Below, piece after piece: positions 11,361-22,148 of a DNA stretch of 64,000 nt; the stretch's first letter is position 1; every line of letters begins with the position of its first letter. The stretch is taken from NCBI GenBank assembly GCA_022575985.1, contig JAKSXM010000014.1:5580001-5644000 (forward strand). The letters are read 5' to 3'. The stretch is from Anagrus nilaparvatae (taxonomy: Eukaryota > Arthropoda > Insecta > Hymenoptera > Mymaridae). The position numbers and the translations under genes were made by a program. Under the pieces are notes generated by a model. That model was not told the DNA's origin. It did no database searches and saw only the letters and a list, made by a program, of their open reading frames with translations.

Positions 11361-13104
11361 GGTTCCTCAAAGAGGAACCATTGTGTTAGGTCAAAATTTG
11401 ATTTTCTATTTTTTGGCATATAAGCACGTTTTGGGACCCCAGGAAGCTAAAAAACCGGTTTTTAAAAAAAGTATGTATGTGTGTGTGTGTGTGTACGTAT
11501 GTATGTAATCGGTGATATTTCACAAACATTATGGAATTAAGACCTAATTTTTTTTTCAAAAATTTTTTCACCAAAAAAGCTCGAGGTACTTTTTTTTTTT
11601 TTTAATTTGGATGTAATACCTCATTTATTTCCATGAAAGTACTTATATTTGAAAGTATGGTTTTTACTCTATATTTCAAATCTGATACTTAATTTTTTGA
11701 AAATTTTTTTTCCAAAATTTTTTTCACGAAAAAATACAAAAAACACCAATTTTTTTTTTTCTTTTTGGACGTAATACCTAATTTATTTCTATGAAAGTAC
11801 TAGTTTTAGAAAGTTTGTTTATAGTCATTTTTTGGATTTGATACCGAATTTTTTCAAAATTTTTATCTCAAAATTAAAAAGACAAAAAATTTTAAAAACC
11901 TGCAATATTTTTTTTTTTTTTGGGTGTAATACCTCATTTAATTCAATGAAAGTACTAATATCTGAAAATATTGCAACCGGTGATGTTTCACAACCGTTAC
12001 GAAATTAAGACCTAATTTTTTTTTCAAAAATTTTTTCACCAAAAAATCTCTAGGTACTTTTTTTTTTTTTTATTTGGATGTAATACCTCATTTATTTCCA
12101 TGAAAGTACTTATATTTGAAAGTATGGTTTTTACTCTATATTTCAAATCTGATACTTAATTTTTTGAAAATTTTTTTTCCAAAATTTTTTTCACGAAAAA
12201 ATACAAAAAACACCAATTTTTTTTTTTCTTTTTGGACGTAATACCTAATTTATTTCTATGAAAGTACTAGTTTTAGAAAGTTTGTTTATAGTCATTTTTT
12301 GGATTTGATACCGAATTTTTTCAAAATTTTTATCTCAAAATTAAAAAGACAAAAAATTTTAAAAACCTGCAATATTTTTTTTTTTTTTGGGTGTAATACC
12401 TCATTTAATTCAATGAAAGTACTAATATCTGAAAATATTGCAACCGGTGATGTTTCACAACCGTTACGAAATTAAGACCTAATTTTTTTTTCAAAAATTT
12501 TTTCACCAAAAAATCTCTAGGTACTTTTTTTTTTTTTTATTTGGATGTAATACCTCATTTATTTCCACGAAAGTACTTATATTTGAAAGTATGGTTTTTA
12601 CTCTATATTTCGAATCTGATACTTAATTTTTTAAAAATTTTTTTTCCAAAATTTTTTTCACGAAAAAATACAAAAAACACCAATTTTTTTTTTCTTTTTG
12701 GACGTAATACCTAATTTATTTCTGTGAAAGTACTAGTTTTAGAAAGTTTGTTTATAGTCATTTTTTGGATCTGATACCGAATTTTTTCAAAAATTTTACC
12801 TCAAAATTAAAAAAACAAAAAATTTTAAAAACTGCAATATTTTTGTTTGTTTCTGGATGTAATACTTCATTCAGTTCCATGAAAGTACTTATATTTGAAA
12901 ATATGGTTTTTACTTGATATCTCGAATCTGATAATTAATTTTTTGAAAATTTGTTCCAAAATTTTTAATCAATAAAAAAAACTTTTAAAAGTTAATAGAA
13001 ATGTATGTGTGATTGCATGCTTGTAATCGGTGATACCTGTGGCATATTGAAGTATTAAACTCATTGTTTGAGGAACCTTAGTGCCAGCTAGTTGGCAGGG
13101 TATT
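11361..13104 (+). mobile_element. Non-coding element with 467-bp higher-order repeat, inserted in the left arm
   Basis: It begins with the hairpin GGTTCCTCAAAGAGGAACC and ends near a second hairpin, TGCCAGCTAGTTGGCA. In the uninterrupted right arm of the host element the flanking sequences meet at a run of A (15613-15626), so the insertion entered an A/T run. After a unique 220-bp head with a (GT)n tract at 11477-11493, it consists of tandem repeats. Relatives lie at 54180-54477 (minus) and 63403-64000 (plus). Confidence 0.8.
11583..12985 (+). repeat. Three copies of a 467-bp higher-order repeat
   Basis: Units start at GAGGTACTTTT or TAGGTACTTTT at 11583, 12051 and 12518, a spacing of 468 and 467 bp. 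Each unit holds three related ~155-bp subunits marked by GGATGTAATACCTCATTTA, GGACGTAATACCTAATTTA and GGGTGTAATACCTCATTTA. The first two units are nearly identical; the third has diverged at its 3' end. Confidence 0.85.
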
Positions 13105-13529
13105 TTTTCTAGAAGTTACACATTTTTCACGTACTTTCACGTGAAAAAAGTTTTTTTTTGATTTGGGACATCCTAACCTCCAAAACTTTAATTTTCGTTA
13201 AAAATAAATGTTTTTTTTCGAGTTTTACTCCAGCCAAAATACTGGTTTGGTTGTATTTTCACTGGCGAACACGAGATTTGCTCTATTATAGGTTTTTTGG
13301 GTCGCTGAAGACCAAAATCGGGGTCATTTCGTAAAGAAAGTGGGGGCTTCACCCTTAAATTTGCAAAAACTACCCCAAAAAGGGGTTTTTTTAAACATAT
13401 TTGCATTTAGTGCGCTCAGATTTGCACCATACGGGTTTTGTGAGTCACTGATTAAGAATTTCGACTTCTTTTCCATAAAAAATCAATATTTTACCCTTGA
13501 AGTGGCTATAACTACCCCTAAAATATCTA

Positions 13530-13905
13530 AAACTACCTTTAAAAGGGGTGTTTTTCCTATTTTCGTACTTTTAGCATCAAGGATATGCCCATATGAGTTA
13601 TTTGGGTCACAAATCAAGAATTTCGACTTTTTTTTCATAAATTATCAATATTTAATCATAAAAAAGGAGTCGAAATTCTTTATTAGCGACCCAAAAAATC
13701 TATATGGGCATATCCGGGACGCTCAAAGTACAAAAAAAGCATAAATGGCCCATTTTTTAGGGTAGTTTTAGCCAGTTTAGGGGTAAAATCTTAATTATTT
13801 ATGAAAAAGAAGTCATAATTCTTGATTAACGACCCAAAAAACCTATATGGGTTTATCCCGGATGCTAAAAGTACGAAAATAGGAAAAACACCCCTTTTAA
13901 AGGTA
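13530..13905. repeat. Inner palindrome of the foldback element
   Basis: The left part CCTTTAAAAGGGGTGTTTTT with CGTACTTTTAGCAT is repeated in reverse at about 13865-13905. Within the loop, phrases like GCGACCCAAAAAA occur in both orientations, so the palindrome is compound. A 134-residue open frame across it (13340-13744) has no protein-like features and is considered incidental. Confidence 0.75.
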
Positions 13906-13954
13906 ATTTTAACATGGAACATGTTTATAGGGAGGGGGTACTTCAAAACTGGAA

Positions 13955-14066
13955 AATTAAGGGGGGGGGGGGGTCAAATTTGTCCTTTTTAAGGGGGGGG
14001 TCAAATTTGTCCTTTTTAAGGGGGGGTGTCAAATTTGTCCTTTTTAAGGGGGGGGGGGTCAAATGG
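13955..14066 (+). repeat. G-tract repeat, about 27-bp period
   Basis: Four runs of 7-12 G separated by about 20 bp of TCAAATTTGTCCTTTTTAA. The G-runs are on the plus strand. A G-quadruplex is possible in principle but would need long loops. Similar blocks occur at 2846-2965 and, inverted, at 3405-3450. Confidence 0.7.
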
Positions 14067-14094
14067 GACTTAGAATATTTTCGATTTAGGGACT

Positions 14095-15130
14095 TTGGTG
14101 CAGAAGTACTTAGGGAGCATTGGTGCAGAAGTACCTAGGGACCTATGGTGCAGAAGCCCCTAAAGACCTTTGGTACAAAAGTACTTAGGGAGCATTGGTG
14201 CAGGAGTCCCTAAAGACCTTTGGTGCAGAAGTACCTAGGGACCTATGGTGCAGAAGTCTCTAAAGACCTTTGGTGCAGAAGTACTTAGGAAGCATTGGTG
14301 TAGAAGTACCTAGGGACCTATGGTGCAGAAGTCCCTAAAGACCTTTGGTGCAGAAGTACTTAGGGAGCATTGGTGCAGAAGTCCCTAAAGACCTTTGGTG
14401 CAGAAGTACTTAGGAAGCATTTGTGTAGAAGTACCTAGGGACCTATGGTGCAGAAGTCCCTAAAGACCTTTGGTGCAGAAGTACCTAGGGTGCAGAAGTC
14501 TCTAAAGACCTTTGGTGCAGAAGTACTTAGGAAGCATTGGTGTAGAAGTACCTAGGGACCTATGGTGCAGAAGTCCCTAAAGACCTTTGGTGCAGAAGTA
14601 CTTAGGGAGCATTGGTGCAGAAGTCCCTAAAGACCTTTGGTGCAGAAGTACCTAAAGACCTTTGGTGCAGAAGTACCTAAAAACCTTTGGTGCAGAAGTA
14701 CTTAGGAAGCATTGGTGTAGAAGTACCTAGGGACCAATGGTGCAGAAGTCCCTAAAGACCTTTGGTGCAGAAGTACTTAGGGAGCATTGGTGCAGAAGTC
14801 CCTAAAGACCTTTGGTGCAGAAGTACCTAAAGACCTTTGGTGCAGAAGTACCTAAAGACCTTTGGTGCAGAAGTACCTAAAAACCTTTGGTGCAGAAGTA
14901 CTTAGGAAGCATTGGTGTAGAAGTACCTAGGGACCTATGGTGCAGAAGTCCCTAAAGACCTTTGGTGCAGAAGTACCTAGGGTGCAGAAGTCTCTAAATA
15001 CCTTTGGTGCAGAAGTACCTAGGGAGCATTGGTTCAGAAGTACCTAGGGACCTATGGTGCAGAACTCCGTAAAGACCTTTGGTGCAGAAGTACTTAGGGA
15101 CCATTGGTGCAGAAGTCTCTAAAGAACTTA
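14095..15130 (+). repeat. 25-bp minisatellite, about 41 copies
   Basis: The unit is GGTGCAGAAGT followed by one of three endings, CCCTAAAGACCTTT, ACTTAGGGAGCATT or ACCTAGGGACCTAT. The endings alternate in larger blocks of about 75-175 bp, giving a nested duplication pattern. A few units are shortened to ACCTAGGGTGCAGAAG. The 25-bp period is not a multiple of three, so it is not a coding repeat. Confidence 0.9.
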
Positions 15131-16110
15131 AGTGCAAAAATACTTGGATATAAATATTGATATTATGAACAGAATAGATACTTTATTATCAGTGTTAGTT
15201 ATTAGTGAACATGTTCCATGCTCGTTGGTTGTGTAGTTACACAAACCGGTCATAAATTTTAGCTATTTTAGGGGTAGTTTTAGCCACTTCAAGGGTAAAA
15301 TATTGATTTTTTATGGAAAAGAAGTCGAAATTCTTAATCAGTGACTCACAAAACCCGTATGGTGCAAATCTGAGCGCAAATCTACCTTTTTGGGGGTAGT
15401 TTTTGCATTTTGGTCTTCAGCGACCCAAAAAACCTATAATAGAGCAAATCTCGTGTTCGCCAGTGAAAATACAACCAAACCCGTATTTTGACTGGAGTAA
15501 AACTCGAAAAAAAACATTTATTTTTAACGAAAATTAAAGTTTTGGAGGTTAGGATGTCCCAAATCAAAAAAAAACTTTTCTCACGTGAAAGTACGTGAAA
15601 AATGTGTAACTTCTAGAAAAAAAAAATTGGGGGGTCCCATTTAAAAATTTTTAGCTGCGTAAGCCCAAAGTTAGAAAAAGGAAGATTTTTTACTTTGCGC
15701 TGTCAATAAAGCAGTGATTTTTAGCAAAAATTGGAAAATCTTTTTCTAAAAAATTGTGATTTGCATGTAGTTTTTTCCTGTTTTTTCAAAAAATTTATAT
15801 CTACTGTCCATAAAAAAATTTTAATGGCAAAACTGCCATTTTTTAAGGTTTTTCGTCGTTTTTTGCAATTTTAGGTTATGTTATGCAGAGGTGAGTCAAA
15901 AATAAACAAACTGCAAAAAAGTAGACCCTTTGACAAAATTTTTGAGACCTTGTACGTCCAAATCGGTTGTTTCTATTTGGCGTGATGAATTTTTAAAAAT
16001 TAAAAACTAAAAATTCCGCTCAGAAAACAGCTTTAAAAAGTATGAGCACACGAATTGCCCCTCGATTTATCATATGGAGATTGAAGATAATTGATATTCG
16101 AGTCGATTAG

Positions 16111-16454
16111 TCGATCGTCAAAAACGGTTATTAAAATTAAAAACCGACTTCGGGAGGTTTTTTGTCACCAAAAAAGCTTCATTTCCTGAGAATCTCAAGT
16201 CGCTCCTCTCCAGAGCAGATTTCGCTGAATATTCACCCCCCCCCCCCTTTGAAAATTTAGCACTTAAACCAAATAGTTATTATTAATATTGCTAAATTAC
16301 CGTGAGAAAAAAAAGATGATAAAACTAATGCTGACACTTGATTTTGTTTGAAAAAATTTTGCACGTGCTCTTGAAATTAAAAATTTAAATTAAAATTTTT
16401 CTTTTTTAACTTTTGTGATGATTTGTTGGTTCGAAATCCTGGGATGCCAAAAAT
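16111..16454. other. Intergenic DNA
   Basis: Contains a C-run of 13-14 bases near 16236-16249 and no reading frame or terminal repeat that I can support. Confidence 0.4.
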
Positions 16455-16676
16455 TTTGATAATTAATGGATATTATGGTGATGGATATGGTGGACTTATT
16501 AAAAAGACATAGTATGTGAATGATATTAGTTTATTGTAACGATACTCGTTGCTCGGCGTCTCAACGAACACTAACGATAAAAAGGGAGAATCTATACAAA
16601 AAGGGAGGGAAGATCTCCTACACACACATACCATATAATACATTATAATACATACATTTACACAACATCTTAAACA
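16455..16676. repeat. Dispersed ~220-bp repeat, uninterrupted copy
   Basis: Matches 6255-6450 joined to 7320-7346. At the junction it reads CATTATAATACATACATTT with a single TA, and so preserves the pre-insertion state of the 869-bp TIR element. The class is unknown (possible solo LTR or SINE). Confidence 0.75.
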
Positions 16677-16679
16677 TCT

Positions 16680-18135
16680 CGTAGATACACACAATCAATG
16701 CTCTTAAGGTTTATCACCAGACAATTAAAATTACGGTATTTTAACAGATCATTTTTCGTGGTAGCTTAAATGAAACAAAAAGGTACGACAACGTCGCACA
16801 ATATTTGTTGGTACATGGTTTTATTTACATGATTATTGTTGTAATATTATGCGTGTGTTTCAAACTGCGACGTTGCACCTGAAATTTTTCATCGGTTTTT
16901 TATTTTTTCTAATTAAAATATCTATTACATAAAATCCACAATTTATTTAAAAACTGAATAGAAGTTTCTTCAACAATTAATTTACTATGTGCAATTTTTT
17001 TTTTTTAATCTATTGTTTAGTTTCGGCGTTGACAGTAAATAAAAATCTTGAACCCCTGTTTTTTTGCTCAGCTCCTATGCTTGCAATGTATAAGGATTCA
17101 ACTTTGGAGTTTTGTATCTCCTAAACGAAAACGACAATTTTTTTAAAATTTTATTTTTATGTGTATTATTATAATATAAAGCTCCTATAAAAATTTTATC
17201 GATTTCATTTGTCATTAAAATAACTGGTGATTAACTTTAAAGAACAACGATAAAAATTGATTCTACTGCTTTTTCATCATGCGGTCGAAAGCCAAAGTAA
17301 TATATAAGCAATTATCTTCCAGTTTTTTCTTATTTTCCCTAATACAATACTATTAGGCGTGTACACAGGTTATAAAAAACCTCTATTAATATTTATTGTA
17401 ATTCTATTCGTACATTTTATTTATATTTTTAATTACTGAAGAAGTTAATAAATGGGAGAAACGTCTAAATTTAAATATATTTTATGTGATAAAAACTAAA
17501 AAAAAAAAAGTTTATTTCATTTCTTGCCCAGCCTTGATTATTACAAAATAAGAAGTTACAATATTTTATATTGTAAAATTTTGTTTTTTACACTTTTTGT
17601 CCTGCAACCGAAAATATAACAAAATTGGTAGTACAAATTATTTTTTCTGCCCCCCAGCACAGTGTAGTATAAAGGAGTAAAAAACTTCAGAATCGGCTAT
17701 ACGTCAATTTTAAACCAAAAAAAAATCTGGCTGGTGAAAAACTTCCCGAGACATGTATTCTAAATGATAGGGTACAGCAAAATAAAAAAAATTTTCTTTT
17801 TAATTTTTTATGGTGGTCGAATTCTTAAAAAAAAGTAGAAAAAATTCACTCTAAATCGGTAAAGTTATTAATTAATTTAAACGAATAAAAATTTTTTTAA
17901 TCAAGAGTATGTAAAATTCGGAGTATTTATGTTAGAAATAACCAAAAAAAGTTTCCAGGTGTAAATAAATCTATGTATGTTCCACGTTTATATGTGTCAG
18001 TAAAAACCATAAAGTAATTAAAAAAAACGAAAAGAAATTTGAAAAATTAAAACTTTTTGCATAAATTTTATTCTAAAACTTTAGAAAGTATTATATTAAA
18101 TGTCGGTAAATATTTTCTTATACAATTGTATAAAA
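16680..18135. other. A+T-rich intergenic DNA
   Basis: No coding potential or clear repeat family. Open frames are short and low-complexity. Confidence 0.4.
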
Positions 18136-18139
18136 TTCG

Positions 18140-18825
18140 TATATAACTGTATATAATCAAAATACGGGGCCCGTATAATGCTAGCCTTACTTTATTGGAG
18201 CCGTATTTTAAATACCCGTATATACTAGTTAAATCTTTAATCATCCGATTTAATAAAAAAAAGGATTTTTACATTAATAATACGGACGAGAATGAAAACG
18301 GAACCGTGTATCATTCACCCGTATACATGGATCAGAGATGTACGGGTCCAGTACGAACCTATCTGTATATATGGTTAACAATATAGAACAAAACCCTTAG
18401 TTTTGGCATCCGTACAAACGGTTAAAAAAAGTTATGACCCTCATATACGGATCAATGGTATACGAGATCCTATATTATTCACCCGTATATACGGATCAGA
18501 AGTATACAGGCCCAGTATGATTCTATTAGTATATACGGTTAACAATCTATGGATCCCATATTTCGAGCATCCCGCTTAGCTGGTGAAAAAAGTTGAGACC
18601 CATATATATAGGTGGGTGATATACGGTTACACATTTCAGTCATCCGTATATACGGGTAAATGATATACGGTTCCGTATAGAATTTATCTGAAAATTCGGG
18701 TATCAACTTTTTTCAGTCGTTTGTGCGGATGTCTAAAATACGGATTCCATATATTGTTACCCATATATACGAAAAAATTTGTATGGACCCGTATTAACTT
18801 TACCCGTATATACGAATACGGGTAA
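18140..18825. repeat. Degenerate array built on the palindrome CCGTATATACGG
   Basis: CCCGTATATACGG or near variants (CCGTATATACT, CCGTATACATGG, CTCATATACGG, AGTATATACGG) recur at about 18223, 18319, 18440, 18480, 18530, 18640 and 18800, in both orientations. Longer shared phrases such as CGGATCAGAAGTATACAGG and GGTTAACAAT show there was once a tandem unit of about 150 bp. It ends exactly where the first R1-like LINE fragment starts. Confidence 0.6.
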
Positions 18826-19580
18826 CCGGCCCTGAGGATCGCCTGCGCGTACCATACGGTATCCCTAGAGGCGATCCAGGTTTTAGCATCGGTCATACCC
18901 ATCAACCTACTAGCGTTAGAGCGTAAATACATTTATGACAGTTTAGAGGACCGCAAAAAGGCATCCACTCAAACCCGCTGCAGCTCTATGAGCTAATGGC
19001 AGGAACGATGGAAGAATGAACAAAAGGCCAGGTGGATGTATACTCTGATCTCAGATCTGCCACCATGGTGGACTTTTACCTTACCCACTTTCTAACGGGA
19101 CACGGCTACTTCCGGTTCATATTAGAAAAATGGCATAAGGTGGCAACAACGCAGTGTTTATATTGCCTAGGTGTGGAGGACACAGCAGAGCACAATTCTT
19201 TGGATGCGTACGCTACTCGGAAGGGCGCCTGTCCTTTCCGATTTGGAGGCCGGAGACGGTGGACCCGGAAATGCTACGGAGTTCTGAAAGTTAGAAGAAA
19301 AAGGAGGAGGAGGCTTTCTATCGTAGGAAGCTCTCCTGTCACTAGGCTGGGGGAGGGCGGCGGCTAGTTGCCAGGGCATGCGTCCGAAACTGAAGTTATA
19401 CCTGAAAAGGGAGTTCCGGTTTGGGGCAAACAAACGCAGTGGGGTTTATAGTTTGTTTATCCAGTAAGAAACTGGGGCAAAACCGGCGACCGCGTTCGCC
19501 GGTAGTCTTCCGGTCGTACTTTTGTACAACTGGACGGTCATGGAAAAAAAAATAATAATAAAATAATAATAATAATAATT
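18826..19580 (+). pseudogene. R1-clade LINE, 5'-truncated 3' fragment (copy A)
   Basis: Encodes the C-terminal part of ORF2 of an R1-clade non-LTR retrotransposon, in several frames. Recognisable parts are the tract ALRIACAYHTVSLEAIQVL, a WQERW segment, and FYLTHFLTGHGYF followed by a CCHC-like zinc knuckle (CLYCLGVEDTAEH, about 19159-19197). In full-length relatives this region follows the reverse transcriptase domain and binds nucleic acid. At least four stops or frameshifts break it. A 3' UTR follows, ending in an A/AAT-repeat tail at 19543-19580. Its first ~90 bp match the last ~90 bp of copy B. Confidence 0.8.
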
Positions 19581-21680
19581 ATGGCTTCGGGGTAGAGCCC
19601 AAACGTCCTTGACCCAAAAAGGAAAAGGCAATTGCCACGTTTGGGTCATGTGCGGGGAGGCAACTTATATAAGTTGCTACCTCTCCCCAAACGATATTCC
19701 GGAAGTGCTCGCTAAAAAGCTGGTCAGCATCAAGAACCGGTCCGGACGGTATCTGGCAGCCTTATCGTTACTGAAGACTTTAACGCTTGGGCCTTAGAAT
19801 GGGGCATGCCGACGACTAATCCCAGGGGACAGAAGGTACTGAAAATGGCCACTAGATGCAAACTAGTAGTCCAAAATAGAAGAAATAGACCCACCTACAA
19901 GAGGGCAAGATACGATGCCTGTATCCCAGACATAACTTTTGCAACAGAGGGTGCGTCCGGGAGAATCGGTGAATGGGCTGTGAGGGATGGCTACAATGGT
20001 AGTGACCACCATTACATCACCATCCGGGTGCCTGAGGAAACCTCACAACAAACTCCGTATAGTAGGCATCCCTTGGGTTGTAATGTACCAAAGATCAACG
20101 AGGGCAAATTCGAAGAGTATCTTCGAATAGAGTCGGCGTCCGTCAACGCTTGTCATGGAGGGACTACAGGGCCCCGCGAGGCTAAAATCTTAATCAAGAA
20201 AGCAACGTCTCTATTGCGTGGGGCGTGTGACGCCTCCATGCCTCGTCGAAGGCCTTGGAAAGGGAGAAAGCCAGTTTACTGGTGGCCTCCAAAAATAGCG
20301 GAGCTCCGCAAAAAGTGCCACAGGACGCGACGAATTGCGCAGAGAGCACGGGACAGGCCCGAGGCTGCTGAATTTTCCTAGGAACACAAGGATGGCCAAG
20401 GCTATTCGTCAAAGCAAGGCTCAATGCATGCGTTCATTACGCGAGGATGTAGACAAAGACCCTTGGGGGCTAAGTTAAAAGGCCGTAATGGGCAAGGTGA
20501 GCCGGGGGTCTGACAACACGATGTACGCGGTGTCGACCGAATGAATCGTCGTTGCACTCTTCCATGAGCAGCCCATCCGGGAAAACCCGGTAGAGGCGAT
20601 ACCTAGGGAGGAAATGCCGCTATTCAGCGAGGACGAGATGGTCAAGGCCATCAAGGCCATGAAAAATGGCAAGCCGCCGGGCCAGAAGGGATACCAGCAG
20701 AAGTGCTCAAACGAGCGGTCAAGATAATTCCTGATATCCTGTTGCTTGGTAGCGGGAGTATTCCCAAAGCAGTGGAAGGTGGCACGTCTCGTGCTCTTGA
20801 ACGTGGGTAAAGGTAGAGATCCGGACTCTCCATCATCTTACAGGCCCTTAAGCATGTTAAATACTATTGGAAAGGTGATGGAAGGCATACTCCGGGCAAG
20901 GCTGAGAAGAGCCATCGAGGAGGGTGGTGGCCTCTCCGAGGAGCAGCATGGATTCCGTGAAGGGCATTCCACGTGTCGTGGATACCGTAAAGGACGAGAG
21001 GAATCATGCGATCCTCAAGTATGTCCTCCTGTTAACGAAGGACGTCAAAAACGCTCTCAACTCTGCCAGGTTTGATGACATGATCCGGTCCCTCGAGCAG
21101 GATTTTCTGAAGGACTGTCTATGATACCGAAGACTGCTCTACGACACGCTGGATCTCAGGCGGCAGAGAGTTTTGAGCGTGGGCATCGTGAAAGGCTCGG
21201 TCACGAAACAGATCAACCTCTAGATGGGTGAGCACGGGCTCTAGCTAGCGATCCCAAAAACGGAGATCTTACTGCTGACCCGTCGAACTACAATTTTCAC
21301 AGACATCGATGTAAAGTTCGATGATGGTGGAAACCCTCACACGACCCGAGCCAAGACATTGGTTAAGTACCTGGGAGATTTGCTTGATAAGTAGCTGAAC
21401 TTCTGGGAAAAATTTCAGAGTGTTCGAGTGTTGTCAAGGCTCATGGCCAACATGAGAGGCCCAAACTAGGGAAGTAAATATTGTTGATGTCCGTGGTCAA
21501 CTCTGTCCTGCTTTACGGATTGGAGATCTAGGTCGATATCACCAAAATTGGCAAGTACAGACATAAAATATCGTCTGTGAAGCAGCAAACGGCCCTGAGA
21601 ATCGCCTGCGCGTACCATGCGGTATCCCTAGAGGCGATCCAGGTTGTAGCATACCGATCGACCTGCTAGTGTTAAAACGT
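19581..21680 (+). pseudogene. R1-clade LINE, endonuclease-RT portion (copy B)
   Basis: In order: the C-terminal half of an APE-type endonuclease (19806-20381 frame, with SDHHYI at residues 66-71, where SDH is the conserved catalytic motif), a linker, then reverse transcriptase blocks in shifting frames. These include KNGKPPG near 20660, SYRPLSMLNTIGKVME near 20840, EEQHGFREG near 20940 and a remnant of the A block near 21055 (KNALNS). The B-block remnant (GIVKGSV) is near 21185. The YADD catalytic box is not seen where expected. It ends in the thumb region at 21680 without a zinc knuckle or tail. Many stops make it non-functional. It directly abuts the tail of copy A. Confidence 0.8.
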
Positions 21681-22148
21681 ATCTATAATAATTGTAAATA
21701 ACTTGAAATAAAGTTGACGAGTATAAGTATGAATTTAAAAAAGGCGGACAATTTTCAGATAACAACAAACTGAATAAAGCGTCTTTCCAATGTTACTTGG
21801 CCCCGAAACGATAGCCCTACTATTATTTGGTACGTTTGGAAAAAACCTAAGTTTCTGTTTGTCAGAAACTGCAAAATTTATTATTACAATTTTCGAAGAT
21901 TGACGTACAAGTCTCATTCTGATGAATTTACTGTTATATTTAAACTAAATAAAAAATCGCTTTACTAATGATTTATATAATCGCATGCAAATAGCTTTCT
22001 TTTTATAGCGTATAAAAGGCTAGCCAATCAAGCAGTTATTAATACAATAATTAACAAATTACCCTGGGAATTTCACATAAAAGGATATAATTGCTAAAAA
22101 AAAAAAAGAAAAATTTGAAATTAAAAAATTAAATTTATTTAATGTTAA
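21681..22148. other. A+T-rich intergenic DNA
   Basis: No supported gene; a 60-residue minus-strand frame near 21735-21917 has no recognisable features. Confidence 0.4.

Larger units (their letters stand above)
13910..15255 (+). mobile_element. G-rich family copy carrying a minisatellite
   Basis: It starts ACATGGAACATGTTTATAGG and passes through G-tracts separated by TCAAATTTGTCCTTTTTAA. It ends with GAACATGTTCCATG and CACAAACCGGTCATAA, the same termini as the copies at 2789-3812. It occupies the loop of the foldback element. Instead of the 24-25-bp GGGACTT repeat seen there, its middle is the unrelated-looking 25-bp minisatellite at 14095-15130. Confidence 0.75.
10870..16110. mobile_element. 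5.2-kb foldback element with long inverted arms and nested insertions
   Basis: The outer ends are inverted copies: left CTAATCGACTCGAATATC, right its complement ending at 16110. The right arm (15256-16110) is continuous for about 855 bp. The left arm carries the same sequence in two pieces, 10870-11360 and 13105-13520, because a 1.74-kb element was inserted. A second palindrome fills 13530-13905, and a minisatellite-bearing element (13910-15255) occupies the loop. No transposase-like frame is seen. Foldback architecture and non-autonomous status are inferred from structure alone. Confidence 0.85.

Noticed and set aside
11361..13104. Helitron interpretation of the higher-order-repeat element, because of a hairpin followed by CTAG at 13115
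   Set aside because: The uninterrupted opposite arm also contains that CTAG, so it belongs to the host sequence and not to the element end.
13340..13744. 134-residue plus-strand frame in the foldback element
   Set aside because: It crosses palindromic arms; the inverted copy does not keep it open and the composition follows the repeat.
14095..15130. CRISPR array
   Set aside because: Direct head-to-tail 25-bp units without unique spacers, in a eukaryotic repeat element.
16473..16694. 73-residue frame in the dispersed 220-bp repeat
   Set aside because: The paralogous copy at 6.3 kb does not preserve it, and it includes a CA-type low-complexity tract.
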